Of a stretch of DNA of 64,000 bases, positions 1-8,482 are shown one piece after another. Source of the stretch: Mesorhizobium sp. C432A (GTDB taxonomy: Bacteria > Pseudomonadota > Alphaproteobacteria > Rhizobiales > Rhizobiaceae); assembly GCF_030323145.1 (NCBI RefSeq), contig NZ_CP100470.1, forward strand, positions 682,001-746,000, in the 5' to 3' direction. Position 1 is the stretch's first letter. Every line of letters begins with the position of its first letter. The notes below the pieces were generated by a model. It worked only from the letters and a program-made list of their open reading frames with translations, had not been told where the DNA came from and made no database searches. The position numbers and the translations under genes were made by a program.

Positions 1-1684
1 CGCTGCCATTGTTGATGATGTCGATCACGAAGTAGCAGATGCCGTCGGGCGTGCAGACCGGGATGCGGGCACGCTTCTTCAGGATCAGGTCGACCTTCTT
101 GTCGACCGGGGGCCGGCAATCGCGGTCGCGGTCGCCACGCCGGCAGATCGGGATCGAGGCACAGCCGCGATCGTTCTGCTGGCTGCCGAACAGCGGCTTG
201 CCGCTGGCGCCGTAATTATAGGTGGCGCAGTTGCGCAGCGCGCTGCCTTGCCAACCACCCGCCGGCTTGAAGCCGAGCTTGAGGTTGATGGAGGCCCCCG
301 GATTGAGCGTGGTCACCGGATAGGTGCACGTCATCGGGGTCACGCCGGGCATGCATACCCAGGGCGGATTGGGCCCTGAATCCAGAGTCGAGCCGGCCGG
401 CAGCGTCACCTCGTCGAGCACGATCTTGCCGTGATACGGCCCGTCGCCGACATTGGTGACCTTGATGGTGAAGTCGCAGCCGCCGCCCATCGTGCAACGC
501 GTCACGTCGGCGCGTTTCTCGACCTTGAGGTCCGGTTCCTTGTCCTTGGGCGGACATCTCAAGTCACGCGGGATGACGATGTCGATGGTCTGCGTGCAGC
601 ATAGTCCCCAGCCCTCCTTCGGGCCGGCATAGGTCTCGATGCCGGTGACGATGAGGTGGATGACGTCGCCGGGCGACGCACCGACGATCTTCCAGTTCAG
701 CACACCGCCGCCCGCCGGCACCAATTGCGTGTCGGGGATGATGGTGATGCCTGGGGTCGTCGTCGATACCTGCACCCATTTGCCGCCCATCTCCGGGCCG
801 ACAGGCATGTGGTAGATGAACGCGCCGCCGCCTTGCACGCAATCGACCGTGCCGCGCTCCACCTTGAAACATTCCCGGTCGGGAGGCGGAGGCCGCTTGT
901 CACAGTTGGTGAGGTCGATCTTGATCGAGGTCTTGGCCCCGGTCTTGTAGTCTCCATCGTCGGGCTTGCCCGGATCCTGCGACGGGATGATGGCCCCCGT
1001 GCCGACGCCCGGCGTCACCTTGATCATGCCCTGGTTGTCGACGATGGTCGGCGAAGGAAACGCCGCATGGTCGATCTTGGCGGTGATCTTGAAATTGATG
1101 ACGCGTTCATTGCCAGCCCCAGCGCCGTCGAGATCGGTGGCGGAAATCCGGAAATCGGAAACCGTTGCCGTATCGTTCGGATTAGCCGAGGTGCTGATTG
1201 TCGCACCCGGCAGCGGTCCGCCGGACGCACCCGTGCCGTCGCCGGACACGTTGACGTTGACGATCGCAAGACCGTGCGGAAGCTGATCCTTGAAGTCGAG
1301 TTGGAGTTTCTTCAGCCTGGCCGAAAAGCTTGGGTCGGCAAAGCCTTGCGGGTCGCCGCGCAGGCCAAAGCTCAGAGAGTAGACGACGTAGTCGCAGCTC
1401 CTCTGTGTGCCTGTTTTGGTGAAGAACGGCACGATCCGTTCCGGCCTCGGATTGACGATTTTTGAATTGTCCAGGTCGAGCCGCAGTTCCGGAGTGATCG
1501 GGACTGCATCTTCGGCGTGGCTTGCGACAGGGGTGAACACGGCGACCGCGATACCGGCCGCCATCAGCCAGCGCGCGCCGCGCCTGGCATATGACAGGGG
1601 TTTCATGATGGTCTCCATGACGGTTGGCTGCTTGCCGGTGGATTGACTGCTCTTCGCGGTCGGGGAAAGTGCGAGATTTTTCAT
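1..1684 (-). CDS. exported DUF11-type repeat protein (partial, runs off left edge)
   Basis: The minus strand is open without a stop from 1684 to the window edge (561 codons), so the C-terminus lies outside. The start at 1684 has a strong AGGAGG-type site 5 nt upstream; an internal ATG at 1606 would begin directly at the signal peptide (hydrophobic stretch ending at an ASHA-ED-like cleavage site). The visible protein has a beta-rich N-terminal half, then a Cys-Cys module (about residues 290-385) that recurs in the upstream neighbour, then at least two DUF11-like repeats starting near residues 388 and 531 (pattern VDLxxxKxA...C...GxCxFxIxIxNxG). DUF11 repeats are found in bacterial surface proteins. 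It starts 11 nt after the stop of the upstream exported protein, so the two are probably one operon. Role is unknown; surface or envelope location is inferred. Confidence 0.75.
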   Translation of the reverse strand, partial: MKNLALSPTAKSSQSTGKQPTVMETIMKPLSYARRGARWLMAAGIAVAVFTPVASHAEDAVPITPELRLDLDNSKIVNPRPERIVPFFTKTGTQRSCDYVVYSLSFGLRGDPQGFADPSFSARLKKLQLDFKDQLPHGLAIVNVNVSGDGTGASGGPLPGATISTSANPNDTATVSDFRISATDLDGAGAGNERVINFKITAKIDHAAFPSPTIVDNQGMIKVTPGVGTGAIIPSQDPGKPDDGDYKTGAKTSIKIDLTNCDKRPPPPDRECFKVERGTVDCVQGGGAFIYHMPVGPEMGGKWVQVSTTTPGITIIPDTQLVPAGGGVLNWKIVGASPGDVIHLIVTGIETYAGPKEGWGLCCTQTIDIVIPRDLRCPPKDKEPDLKVEKRADVTRCTMGGGCDFTIKVTNVGDGPYHGKIVLDEVTLPAGSTLDSGPNPPWVCMPGVTPMTCTYPVTTLNPGASINLKLGFKPAGGWQGSALRNCATYNYGASGKPLFGSQQNDRGCASIPICRRGDRDRDCRPPVDKKVDLILKKRARIPVCTPDGICYFVIDIINNGS

Positions 1685-1694
1685 CTTCCCCTCC

Positions 1695-3689
1695 TCAACG
1701 TTCGCAGCTGAGGGCTGGGGTTCTGAGCGGCAAAGTCATCTTGCAGCAAGGGTAGTAGCCACCCTTGTCCTTGTCGGACTGCCTGTAGAAGCAAAGTCCA
1801 ACATCGACTCTGTCGCCCGGAGAATGGCCGGTGATGTCGACCGTGTAAGGCTTACCGGGAGCATGCGACTGGGGTGATGTCACCCCGACGCCTGGTGTCA
1901 TGGACTTTGTCTCACTGGAAGGCTGGACCTTGATCGAATCGCCGCCAAAGCCGGCATGGTCATGGAGATAGAGGTCGGCCTGGAGGCCGCGAGGCGTGCA
2001 GTAGAACTGAACATCCTCGACATCGATGCACGGAGGCAGATCGCCGGGCGGTGGGAAGTCCGGCGGATAGAACGGCGGCAGATAACCGCCTGGGATCTCT
2101 TCATAATAGCCGGCACGGCCGTCGCAGGGGTGCCAGACCTCGACGTCGCCGACATGGCCTTCCACTTCTGGGTCTTCGAAATAGCCGTCGAAGTCGACGA
2201 ACCACGAGCCGAAAGGCGGCACGTTGGCCGGCTTGACCAACGGCGTCGGCGTGATCTGCACGCCGTGCACGGCAAGCGGCCCGCCGGCGGCGAGCTGGTC
2301 GGCAAGTGTCGGGTTGTCGCGCAGCTTGTCGCCGGTGTTGACCAGCGTGTCGGTGCACACGCCGGTGTCGAGATTGCCGTCGGCGTCATAGCCATATTGC
2401 AGGTCGAGCCCACCGGCCGACTGCCGGTTGCCTTGCGGGAAGCCGACCGCATATTCCTGCGGCTCTTCCACCCAGACCGATTCCGTCGCCGGATCGTCCG
2501 GGTTTTCGCGCCAGTAGCGGATGACCTCGCCCTTGCCGGAATCGGCGAACTGGCTGTAATCGTAGCGATTCTCGACCGGGCCGCGCTGCGCCAGATACAT
2601 GAAACCCTGGTTGTCGAAGGCGATGTCGGTGACGGCGTAGTCCTTGTCGGCCTTGACCGTCAGCTCCCAGCGCGGATCACCGGCAAAGCTGCCATCGCGG
2701 GCAATGCCAACCGACCAGATCTCGGCCTTTTCGCCAACCGAATAATAGAGCCGGCCGCCATGATAGGCGACGGACCAGACGCGGCGTTCGTCCTGCGTGT
2801 AGCCCCATGTGTCGGGGTCTTCCGAGTCGAAGGCAGCACCCTGTATGTCCATCACCGCACCGTCATCAGCGACGGGAGCCAGCCCATGCGCCGGCCGCCC
2901 GGCAACGCCGTGATCGAATGTGTCGATCAGCGTGCCGTTGGCATCGAGGCGGTGGATGAGGCCGGTGTCGAGATCGCTGGCGAAGAACTCGCGGTGATTG
3001 CTGTCGAAGCTGATGTCGCCGATGCCGGAACCGCTGTTGGTGTCAATGTCGGCGAATTTGGAGACCGCGCCGGTGATGCCGTCGATCTTCCAGATCGTGC
3101 CCGGACCGCCACCGCTTTCGGTGCCGAACTGGCCGTCCATGAAGACGGCGCCTGCGGTTCCGCGGCGCTGTCGCTCGGGCCGACCGTCGGCATCTTCGTC
3201 CGGGGTGACGATACGGATGCCGTGCAGGGAGGTAGCGCCGGCATAGAGGTTGGGGACGCCCGAGGGAACGCCGTCGCGCACACCGTCATCATAGGTGATG
3301 GCGAACACCTGGCCGATCTGTTCGGCCGTCACCTCGAAGGGCGGCGGTGTGTAGACGAGCTGGCCGGAAGCCGGTCCGCCGAGCGCCGAAACGTCGAAGA
3401 CGCGCAAGGTGGCGCGCGTCGTGTCGATGAAGGTTTCGTCGACCGGGTCGACGCCGGGCGGCAGCCCCCCCCTTTCGGAATCGGCAGAGTCGAAATTGGG
3501 AATGACGGTGCCGGAAAATCCGGTGACCGCCATCGAGCCGGGATAGACGATCTGGGTTTCCTGCGCTTGGGCGGCTGTGCCCAACCAGAGCGTGGCGCTC
3601 AGCGCCAGGGCAAGCAAACCGCCGCCCAGATGGAGCGAACGGCGGAAACCGCTTGGAAACGACATGGACGCGCCGCGATCGCAGGACAT
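1695..3689 (-). CDS. secreted beta-propeller-like protein
   Basis: 664 aa from ATG 3689, chosen because a G-rich Shine-Dalgarno (GGGGGGAG) lies just upstream; the open frame extends to 3938 but that part looks non-coding. A signal peptide (RR, long hydrophobic core, cleavage near TAAQA-QE) is visible in the first 43 residues. The middle (about residues 100-450) contains repeated motifs of the kind VxxIAFDxxGxMYLA and ISFDSNHREFFAS, typical of NHL/SMP-30-like propeller blades. The C-terminus (about 570-664) has a Cys-containing module (SPGD ... YYPCCKM ... SC) that resembles a segment of the next gene. It is probably cotranscribed with the DUF11-type gene downstream. Function is not recognised; an exported binding or surface protein is inferred. 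Confidence 0.75.
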   Translation of the reverse strand: MSCDRGASMSFPSGFRRSLHLGGGLLALALSATLWLGTAAQAQETQIVYPGSMAVTGFSGTVIPNFDSADSERGGLPPGVDPVDETFIDTTRATLRVFDVSALGGPASGQLVYTPPPFEVTAEQIGQVFAITYDDGVRDGVPSGVPNLYAGATSLHGIRIVTPDEDADGRPERQRRGTAGAVFMDGQFGTESGGGPGTIWKIDGITGAVSKFADIDTNSGSGIGDISFDSNHREFFASDLDTGLIHRLDANGTLIDTFDHGVAGRPAHGLAPVADDGAVMDIQGAAFDSEDPDTWGYTQDERRVWSVAYHGGRLYYSVGEKAEIWSVGIARDGSFAGDPRWELTVKADKDYAVTDIAFDNQGFMYLAQRGPVENRYDYSQFADSGKGEVIRYWRENPDDPATESVWVEEPQEYAVGFPQGNRQSAGGLDLQYGYDADGNLDTGVCTDTLVNTGDKLRDNPTLADQLAAGGPLAVHGVQITPTPLVKPANVPPFGSWFVDFDGYFEDPEVEGHVGDVEVWHPCDGRAGYYEEIPGGYLPPFYPPDFPPPGDLPPCIDVEDVQFYCTPRGLQADLYLHDHAGFGGDSIKVQPSSETKSMTPGVGVTSPQSHAPGKPYTVDITGHSPGDRVDVGLCFYRQSDKDKGGYYPCCKMTLPLRTPALSCER

Positions 3690-4165
3690 AAAACTCCCCC
3701 CGAAGTTTTCGGGAGGAACATCCGGTCCGGCCGCGCGAAACAGGGCAAGGCGCGGCGTTCCGGCACGTTCGTCCCTGATCGAATTGTCTGCTTTCCTCAT
3801 CTTCACGATACGCCTGCTCCTGCGCAGGGTCAACGGAATCAGCCGAAAGCCCAGCGCATCGACTCCATCCCGAAGGCGGTGGTCGCGCTGAGCTTGCGTT
3901 GGTCCCGGAGACCGTGGAGCCTCTGGGGTCCTGGTCATGGGGCATCCTTTCCGGCCCGCACCATGCGGCGCCTGGTCGTCAGTCGCCGGCTGGAGCAGAA
4001 AGGTTCATGCAAAACGGCGGCCGGGTCTGTCCGCCATTTCACAGAGGCGCGGCTAATTCCTTGTGTCAACTCAGGTGGAAAACAGTCTTGGCGCGCGAAA
4101 GACCGGCCGGCTTACTTACCGTCAGTGCCGGCTTCTGCTAGCGTCTTCCCAACCCTGGGGGTATC
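3690..4165. other. gene-free divergent intergenic region
   Basis: This 476-bp stretch separates the minus-strand secreted protein from the plus-strand solute-binding protein. All open frames through it are overlaps without coding character. The only structure I see is a small hairpin at 3699-3713 touching the ribosome binding site of the minus-strand gene. Promoters for both directions should lie here, but none is clear by eye. Confidence 0.5.
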
Positions 4166-5758
4166 ATGACACGCAGGCACTTCGTTCTATTGCTGGCGGC
4201 GCTTTTTCCATGTGCGTTGCCGGTCCATCAATCCTTAGCCAAGACCTTGGTCTACTGCACCGAGGTTAGCCCCGATACGTTCGATCCCGCACTCGCCTCC
4301 GGATCCCGCGACGCCTCGGCCACCGCTCTCTATAACCGCATGGTTGAGTTCGAGCCCGGCACCACCAAGGTGCGCCCCGGCCTTGCCGAAAGCTGGGAGA
4401 TTTCCGACGATGGTCTCACCTACACATTCCACCTGCGGCAGGGCGTGAAATTCCACAGCGTCGAGGGCTTTACGCCTAGTCGCGACTTCAATGCCGATGA
4501 CGTGCTGTTCACCTTCGACCGGCAGGCCAACGCGCAGAACCCGTTCAACAATTACGCCAAACGCCAGTACATTTACTTCGACGGCATCGGCATGCCGGAT
4601 CTTGTCGCCGGTTGGCGCAAGCTTGACGACCGGACTGTGGTGATGAAGCTGAAGGCGCCGCATTCGCCGATGCTTGCCGACCTGGCGATGGATTTCGCTT
4701 CGCTCGTTTCCAAGGAATATGCCGACAAGCTCGTCGCCGGGAAGCGGCTGCTCGACCTGGCGCTGAAGCCGATCGGGACGGGTCCATTCCAGCTTGTCGA
4801 CTACCAGCAGGATGCAGTCATCCGCTACAAGGCCAATCCGGACTACTGGCGCGGCAAGCCGAAGATCGACGATCTCGTCTTCGCCATTGCCACCGATGCC
4901 AGCATTCGCATGGAAAAGCTGCGCGCCGGCGAATGCGATCTCATGCCCTATCCAAATCCGGCCGACCTGGACGCGATCAAGGCGACACCCGGTATCAAGG
5001 TCATGCGGCAGGAGGGCCTCAACACAGGATACCTCGCCTTCAACACCTTGCAGAAGCCCTTCGACGATCCAAGGGTGAGGAAGGCGATCGCCATGGCCAT
5101 CGACACCCAGGCGCTGGTCGACGTCGTGTTCCGCGGCACCGGTGAAGTCGCACGCAATCCGCTGCCGCCGACCTCCTGGGCCTATGACAAGACGAGCCCC
5201 GATCATGTCTTCGACCCCGCTGCCGCCAGGCGGGGGCTCGCCGATGCCGGCGTAAAAGACCTGCACATGAAGATCTGGGCGATGCCGGTGCAGCGTCCCT
5301 ACAACCCGAATGCGCAGCGTATGGCCGAAATGATCCAGTCCGACCTGGCAAAGATCGGTGTCAACGTGGAAGTCGTGACGTATGAGTGGACAGAATACCT
5401 TGCGCGCTCGAAGTCACGCGACCGCGACGGCGCCATGCTGTTCGGCTTCACCGGCGACAATGGCGACCCCGACAACTTCCTGTCGGTGCCGCTTGGCTGT
5501 GCCGGCGTCGGCACCACCAATCGTGCCAACTGGTGTTTTCCGGCCTTCGACGATCTGCTCAAGCAGGCAGCCGGGATCGTCGATCCCGCTGCCCGCGCAA
5601 AACTCTATTCGCAGGCGCAAACGATCTTCAGGGAGCAGATGCCGTGGGTCGCTATCGCCCACTCCGTGGTCTCGATGCCGATGCGCGAACAGGTGACGGG
5701 CTATGTCATGGACCCCTTTGATCACCATGATTTCTCGGGCGTCGATATCAAGGAATAG
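4166..5758 (+). CDS. peptide/nickel-type ABC transporter solute-binding protein (DppA-like, SBP_bac_5)
   Basis: 530 aa with a signal peptide (MTRRHFVLLL..., cleavage near SLAKT). The body shows the hallmarks of family-5 periplasmic binding proteins: YCTEVSPDTFDPA at the mature N-terminus, LAESWEISDDGLTYTFHLR near residue 75, a GTGPFQLVDY motif near 205 and FNTLQKPFDDPRVRKAI near 295. These match DppA-type dipeptide or heme-binding proteins. A GGGGG site precedes the ATG. No permease or ATPase gene is adjacent, so it is an orphan that must share a transporter or act otherwise. The next gene begins 6 nt after its stop, which implies cotranscription and a linked role. Confidence 0.85.
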   Translation: MTRRHFVLLLAALFPCALPVHQSLAKTLVYCTEVSPDTFDPALASGSRDASATALYNRMVEFEPGTTKVRPGLAESWEISDDGLTYTFHLRQGVKFHSVEGFTPSRDFNADDVLFTFDRQANAQNPFNNYAKRQYIYFDGIGMPDLVAGWRKLDDRTVVMKLKAPHSPMLADLAMDFASLVSKEYADKLVAGKRLLDLALKPIGTGPFQLVDYQQDAVIRYKANPDYWRGKPKIDDLVFAIATDASIRMEKLRAGECDLMPYPNPADLDAIKATPGIKVMRQEGLNTGYLAFNTLQKPFDDPRVRKAIAMAIDTQALVDVVFRGTGEVARNPLPPTSWAYDKTSPDHVFDPAAARRGLADAGVKDLHMKIWAMPVQRPYNPNAQRMAEMIQSDLAKIGVNVEVVTYEWTEYLARSKSRDRDGAMLFGFTGDNGDPDNFLSVPLGCAGVGTTNRANWCFPAFDDLLKQAAGIVDPAARAKLYSQAQTIFREQMPWVAIAHSVVSMPMREQVTGYVMDPFDHHDFSGVDIKE

Positions 5759-5764
5759 CGTTCG

Positions 5765-6628
5765 GTGTCTGCCGCCGATCTCGATGTCTATGTAGAGAGC
5801 CTGCGCAATTTCCGACTGGTGCGGAGCTATAGCATCGCGCAGTTGCTGCCTTACCTGGAACAGGCTGGATTGAAAGTGCGCCTGCTCGACCGGCCAGCCG
5901 GCCGAGATCGGGCGCCGGTGGCCTTTCTGCATGTCGACCTGACAGTCGTGCCGCCAACGTACCGCGGGCTCGGCCACCTCTACGACCGCACCATCAATGG
6001 CCGCGCGCTGTCCATCCACCGGCACCTTTATTCGACACTGAAGCTGGAGGCAGGGGACAGCCACGAGGGGCCGGTTGTCGTCAAGACGGTCCTCAACTCC
6101 AGGGGCCGACCAGAGCAGCGCTGGTGGCAGCATCGCAACGGCCTGACCAGGAGCGCGCATGCCATCCGCAAGCTCTTCGAACCCGGCTACAAGGACCGCC
6201 TGTGCCCGCCCTATAAGGTCTACCAGACGATCGGCGAGGTTCCGCGGGATGTATGGCGCAACAATCGCCTGATGGTGGAAAAGTTCGCTTTCGATACGCT
6301 CGACCTGCCCATCGTCAAGCACCGCTACATGTTCCTGCTCGGTGCCGAGGTCAACATGCGGCAGGTCTACGACGATGTGTTGTGCGCCGGCTCAAAAATC
6401 CTGAGCAATGAGGTGGGCGGCGCCGTGCCACCGGAAGTGCTGGCGGTGCGGCAGCGGCTCAACCTGGACTTCGGCGCCATCGACTATTTCATTGTCGATG
6501 GCAAAGGCGTTGTCGTGGATGCCAACAAGACCGTCGGCTCAAACCCTGAATGGCTGAAGAAAAACCGCTTTCGTCGGGAATTCAACGATCGCATGGCTGA
6601 GGAACTGATCGCCTTTGTCCGCGGTTGA
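5765..6628 (+). CDS. ATP-grasp-like hypothetical protein
   Basis: 287 aa starting at GTG 5765, 6 nt after the solute-binding protein gene. The last third carries LDFGAIDYFIVDGKG followed by VVDANKTVG, which resembles the metal/ATP-binding end of ATP-grasp enzymes, where Asp/Asn-Asn-Lys ligates Mg-ATP. The N-terminal half contains a PVVVKT strand as expected for the nucleotide-binding lid. I do not recognise a specific enzyme. ATP-grasp proteins ligate carboxylates to amines or phosphorylate sugars, so modification of a peptide or sugar ligand imported with the neighbouring binding protein is a possibility, but this is inference. Confidence 0.6.
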   Translation: MSAADLDVYVESLRNFRLVRSYSIAQLLPYLEQAGLKVRLLDRPAGRDRAPVAFLHVDLTVVPPTYRGLGHLYDRTINGRALSIHRHLYSTLKLEAGDSHEGPVVVKTVLNSRGRPEQRWWQHRNGLTRSAHAIRKLFEPGYKDRLCPPYKVYQTIGEVPRDVWRNNRLMVEKFAFDTLDLPIVKHRYMFLLGAEVNMRQVYDDVLCAGSKILSNEVGGAVPPEVLAVRQRLNLDFGAIDYFIVDGKGVVVDANKTVGSNPEWLKKNRFRREFNDRMAEELIAFVRG

Positions 6629-6634
6629 GCCGGA

Positions 6635-7576
6635 TCACCAGATCCAGTCGCCCTTGCCCAGCACCGACACCGCTTCGACGATACGGTTGAAGCTGGCGCG
6701 GGCCCGGCCGACCGTGTGCCTGGCCCGGAGATAGCCGTGCACCAGTCCCGGCTCCTCGAACCAGGCGGCATGGCCGCCTGCGGTAAGGATGCGGTCGCGG
6801 TAGGCCTCGCCGTCGGACGACAGCGGGTCGCATTGCGCGGTGATCAGAACGGTTGGCGGCAGTTTGGTGAAATCGGTGTCGGCGAGCGGCGACAAGGTGA
6901 TGTCACCAGTACCGTCAGCGCCGCCGGTGCGGATGTGCTTGTAGAATTCGAGATCGCGCATGGTCAACATCGGTGCTTCGGCGTGCGTGACATACGAGCC
7001 CTTCGAACGGTCGCCGCCGAGGCCCGGATAGATCAGCACCTGGCCGATCGGCTTTTTGGCATGGCCACGCGTTGCGTGAGCAACAGCCGCGCAGAGATTG
7101 CCGCCGGCGCTGTCGCCGCACAGCAGAATAGGGCGGTCGTAGGTTTTGGCTGCCCATTCGAAGGCACGTAAAGCATCGTCGAAAGCGGCCGGGTGCAAAT
7201 GCTCCGGCGCCAGCCGGTAATCGATGGAACCCACCTCGTAACCGGTGCGGGCGCACAGCTCGGCGCAGACATCGTCATGGCTGTCCAGGCCGCCGAGGAT
7301 GAAACCCCCGCCATGGATGTAGAGCACCATCGCCGCCGTGTTCGGGGTAGCGCTGCGATAGATGCGGATCGGGATGTCGTGTGATCGGTTGGCAATGAAA
7401 GTCGTTTCCGCCGTCACACCATTGGGATAGCCGGCAAAGAACTCGCGGCACATCCGGTCATAAATCGCACGTTGCTGGGCGATGGTGTAGTCGATCGTAT
7501 CGGGCGGGTAATAGGAATTGGTCCGCTCGATGAAGGCCCAGGTCTCGGCATCGATGAGGGGTTTGTAGTCGGTCAT
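6635..7576 (-). CDS. alpha/beta hydrolase, hormone-sensitive-lipase family
   Basis: 313 aa. The oxyanion-hole motif HGGGF occurs near residue 89 and the nucleophile elbow GDSAGGN near residue 160; the C-terminal Asp/His pair is consistent with QCDPL and LVHGYL. This is the classic HSL/family-IV carboxylesterase arrangement. The ATG at 7576 follows AGGTAAAGGAGCTGC, a good ribosome site. It converges on the ATP-grasp-like gene with only 6 nt between the stops. Substrate unknown; short-chain ester hydrolysis in the cytoplasm is the family role. Confidence 0.85.
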   Translation of the reverse strand: MTDYKPLIDAETWAFIERTNSYYPPDTIDYTIAQQRAIYDRMCREFFAGYPNGVTAETTFIANRSHDIPIRIYRSATPNTAAMVLYIHGGGFILGGLDSHDDVCAELCARTGYEVGSIDYRLAPEHLHPAAFDDALRAFEWAAKTYDRPILLCGDSAGGNLCAAVAHATRGHAKKPIGQVLIYPGLGGDRSKGSYVTHAEAPMLTMRDLEFYKHIRTGGADGTGDITLSPLADTDFTKLPPTVLITAQCDPLSSDGEAYRDRILTAGGHAAWFEEPGLVHGYLRARHTVGRARASFNRIVEAVSVLGKGDWIW

Positions 7577-7587
7577 GCAGCTCCTTT

Positions 7588-7692
7588 ACCTCCCCCTTGA
7601 TGGGGGAGGTCGCCGCGAAGCGGCGGGTGGGGGTGGTGGCGCATCACCCCACCCCGGACCTTCGGTCCGACCCTCCCCATCGAGGGGAGGGT
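7588..7692. repeat. intergenic mosaic hairpin element (RIME-like)
   Basis: A compact string of hairpins fills the gap between two minus-strand genes: ACCTCCCCC/GGGGGAGGT (7588-7610), CGCCGC/GCGGCG (7611-7625), GGTGGGG/CCCCACC, GGACC/GGTCC and CCCTCCCC/GGGGAGGG (ending near 7691). Such mosaics are widespread between rhizobial genes. It may act as a transcript-end or mRNA-stability element for the upstream fatty-acid-type operon. Confidence 0.7.
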
Positions 7693-7699
7693 AAAGAGG

Positions 7700-8482
7700 C
7701 TACTTCCCCTTCCACACCGGGTCGCGCTTCTCCGCAAACGCCCGGAACCCTTCCATACCGTCCTCGGAGCCATAAAGCGCATCGACCGTCGCCAGTTGCC
7801 GGCGCGTGACGCGGTTCATGGCATCCTGGAAGGTCAGCGCCTCGGCCACCCGCGCCGTCTCCTTGATCGCGGCAAACACCAGCGGCGGGCCGCTGGCCAG
7901 TAGCCTTGCGACCTCCCAGACGCGGTCTTCAAGCTTTTCCTTGGGCAACACTTCGTTGACCAGGCCCCAGCGATGCGCTTCCGCTACATCCATCCAGCGG
8001 CCGGTGAGCAAGAGGTCCATGGCGACGTGATAGGGAATGCGCTTCGGCAACTTGATCGTCGCGGCATCCGCCAGCGTGCCGGCGCGGATTTCGGGCAGCG
8101 CGAAGGAGGAATGATCCGAGGCGAAGATGAGGTCGCAGGACAGCGCCAATTCGAAGCCGCCGCCCACCGCCATGCCGTTGACGCAGGCGATCACCGGCTT
8201 GTTCATGTCGCGCAGCTCCTGCAGGCCGGCAAAGCCGCCGACGCCATAGTCGCCGTCGACCGCATCGCCACCGGCTGCTGCCTTCAAATCCCAGCCGGCG
8301 CAGAAGAACTTGTCGCCGGCGGTCTTGACGATGGCGACGCGCAGTTCCGGATCGTCGCGGAACGCCTTGAAGGTCTCGCCCATCAGCCGCGACGTTTTCA
8401 GGTCGATGGCGTTGGCCTTGGGCCGGTCGAGCGTGACCTCGAGGATGGTGCCTTCGCGGCGAGTTGAAATGACGTCAGACAT
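7700..8482 (-). CDS. enoyl-CoA hydratase/isomerase, carnitinyl-CoA dehydratase (CaiD)-like
   Basis: 260 aa from ATG 8482, which overlaps the stop of the acyl-CoA synthetase gene by 8 nt. Crotonase-fold motifs are clear: DRPKANAID (about 24-32), FFCAGWDLK for the CoA and oxyanion pocket, NGMAVGGGFELALSCDL (about 110-126) and PEIRAGTLADA carrying a likely catalytic Glu. CaiD of the carnitine pathway has a very similar layout (PExxxGxxxDxGG). With the acyl-CoA dehydrogenase and synthetase of the same operon it could interconvert crotonobetainyl-CoA and carnitinyl-CoA. The substrate is inferred from the context; a general enoyl-CoA hydratase cannot be excluded. Confidence 0.85.
   Translation of the reverse strand: MSDVISTRREGTILEVTLDRPKANAIDLKTSRLMGETFKAFRDDPELRVAIVKTAGDKFFCAGWDLKAAAGGDAVDGDYGVGGFAGLQELRDMNKPVIACVNGMAVGGGFELALSCDLIFASDHSSFALPEIRAGTLADAATIKLPKRIPYHVAMDLLLTGRWMDVAEAHRWGLVNEVLPKEKLEDRVWEVARLLASGPPLVFAAIKETARVAEALTFQDAMNRVTRRQLATVDALYGSEDGMEGFRAFAEKRDPVWKGK

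Noticed and set aside
1956..4169. 737-codon plus-strand frame
   Set aside because: It lies opposite two exported-protein genes with clear motifs and shows only the biased composition of a GC-rich antisense frame.
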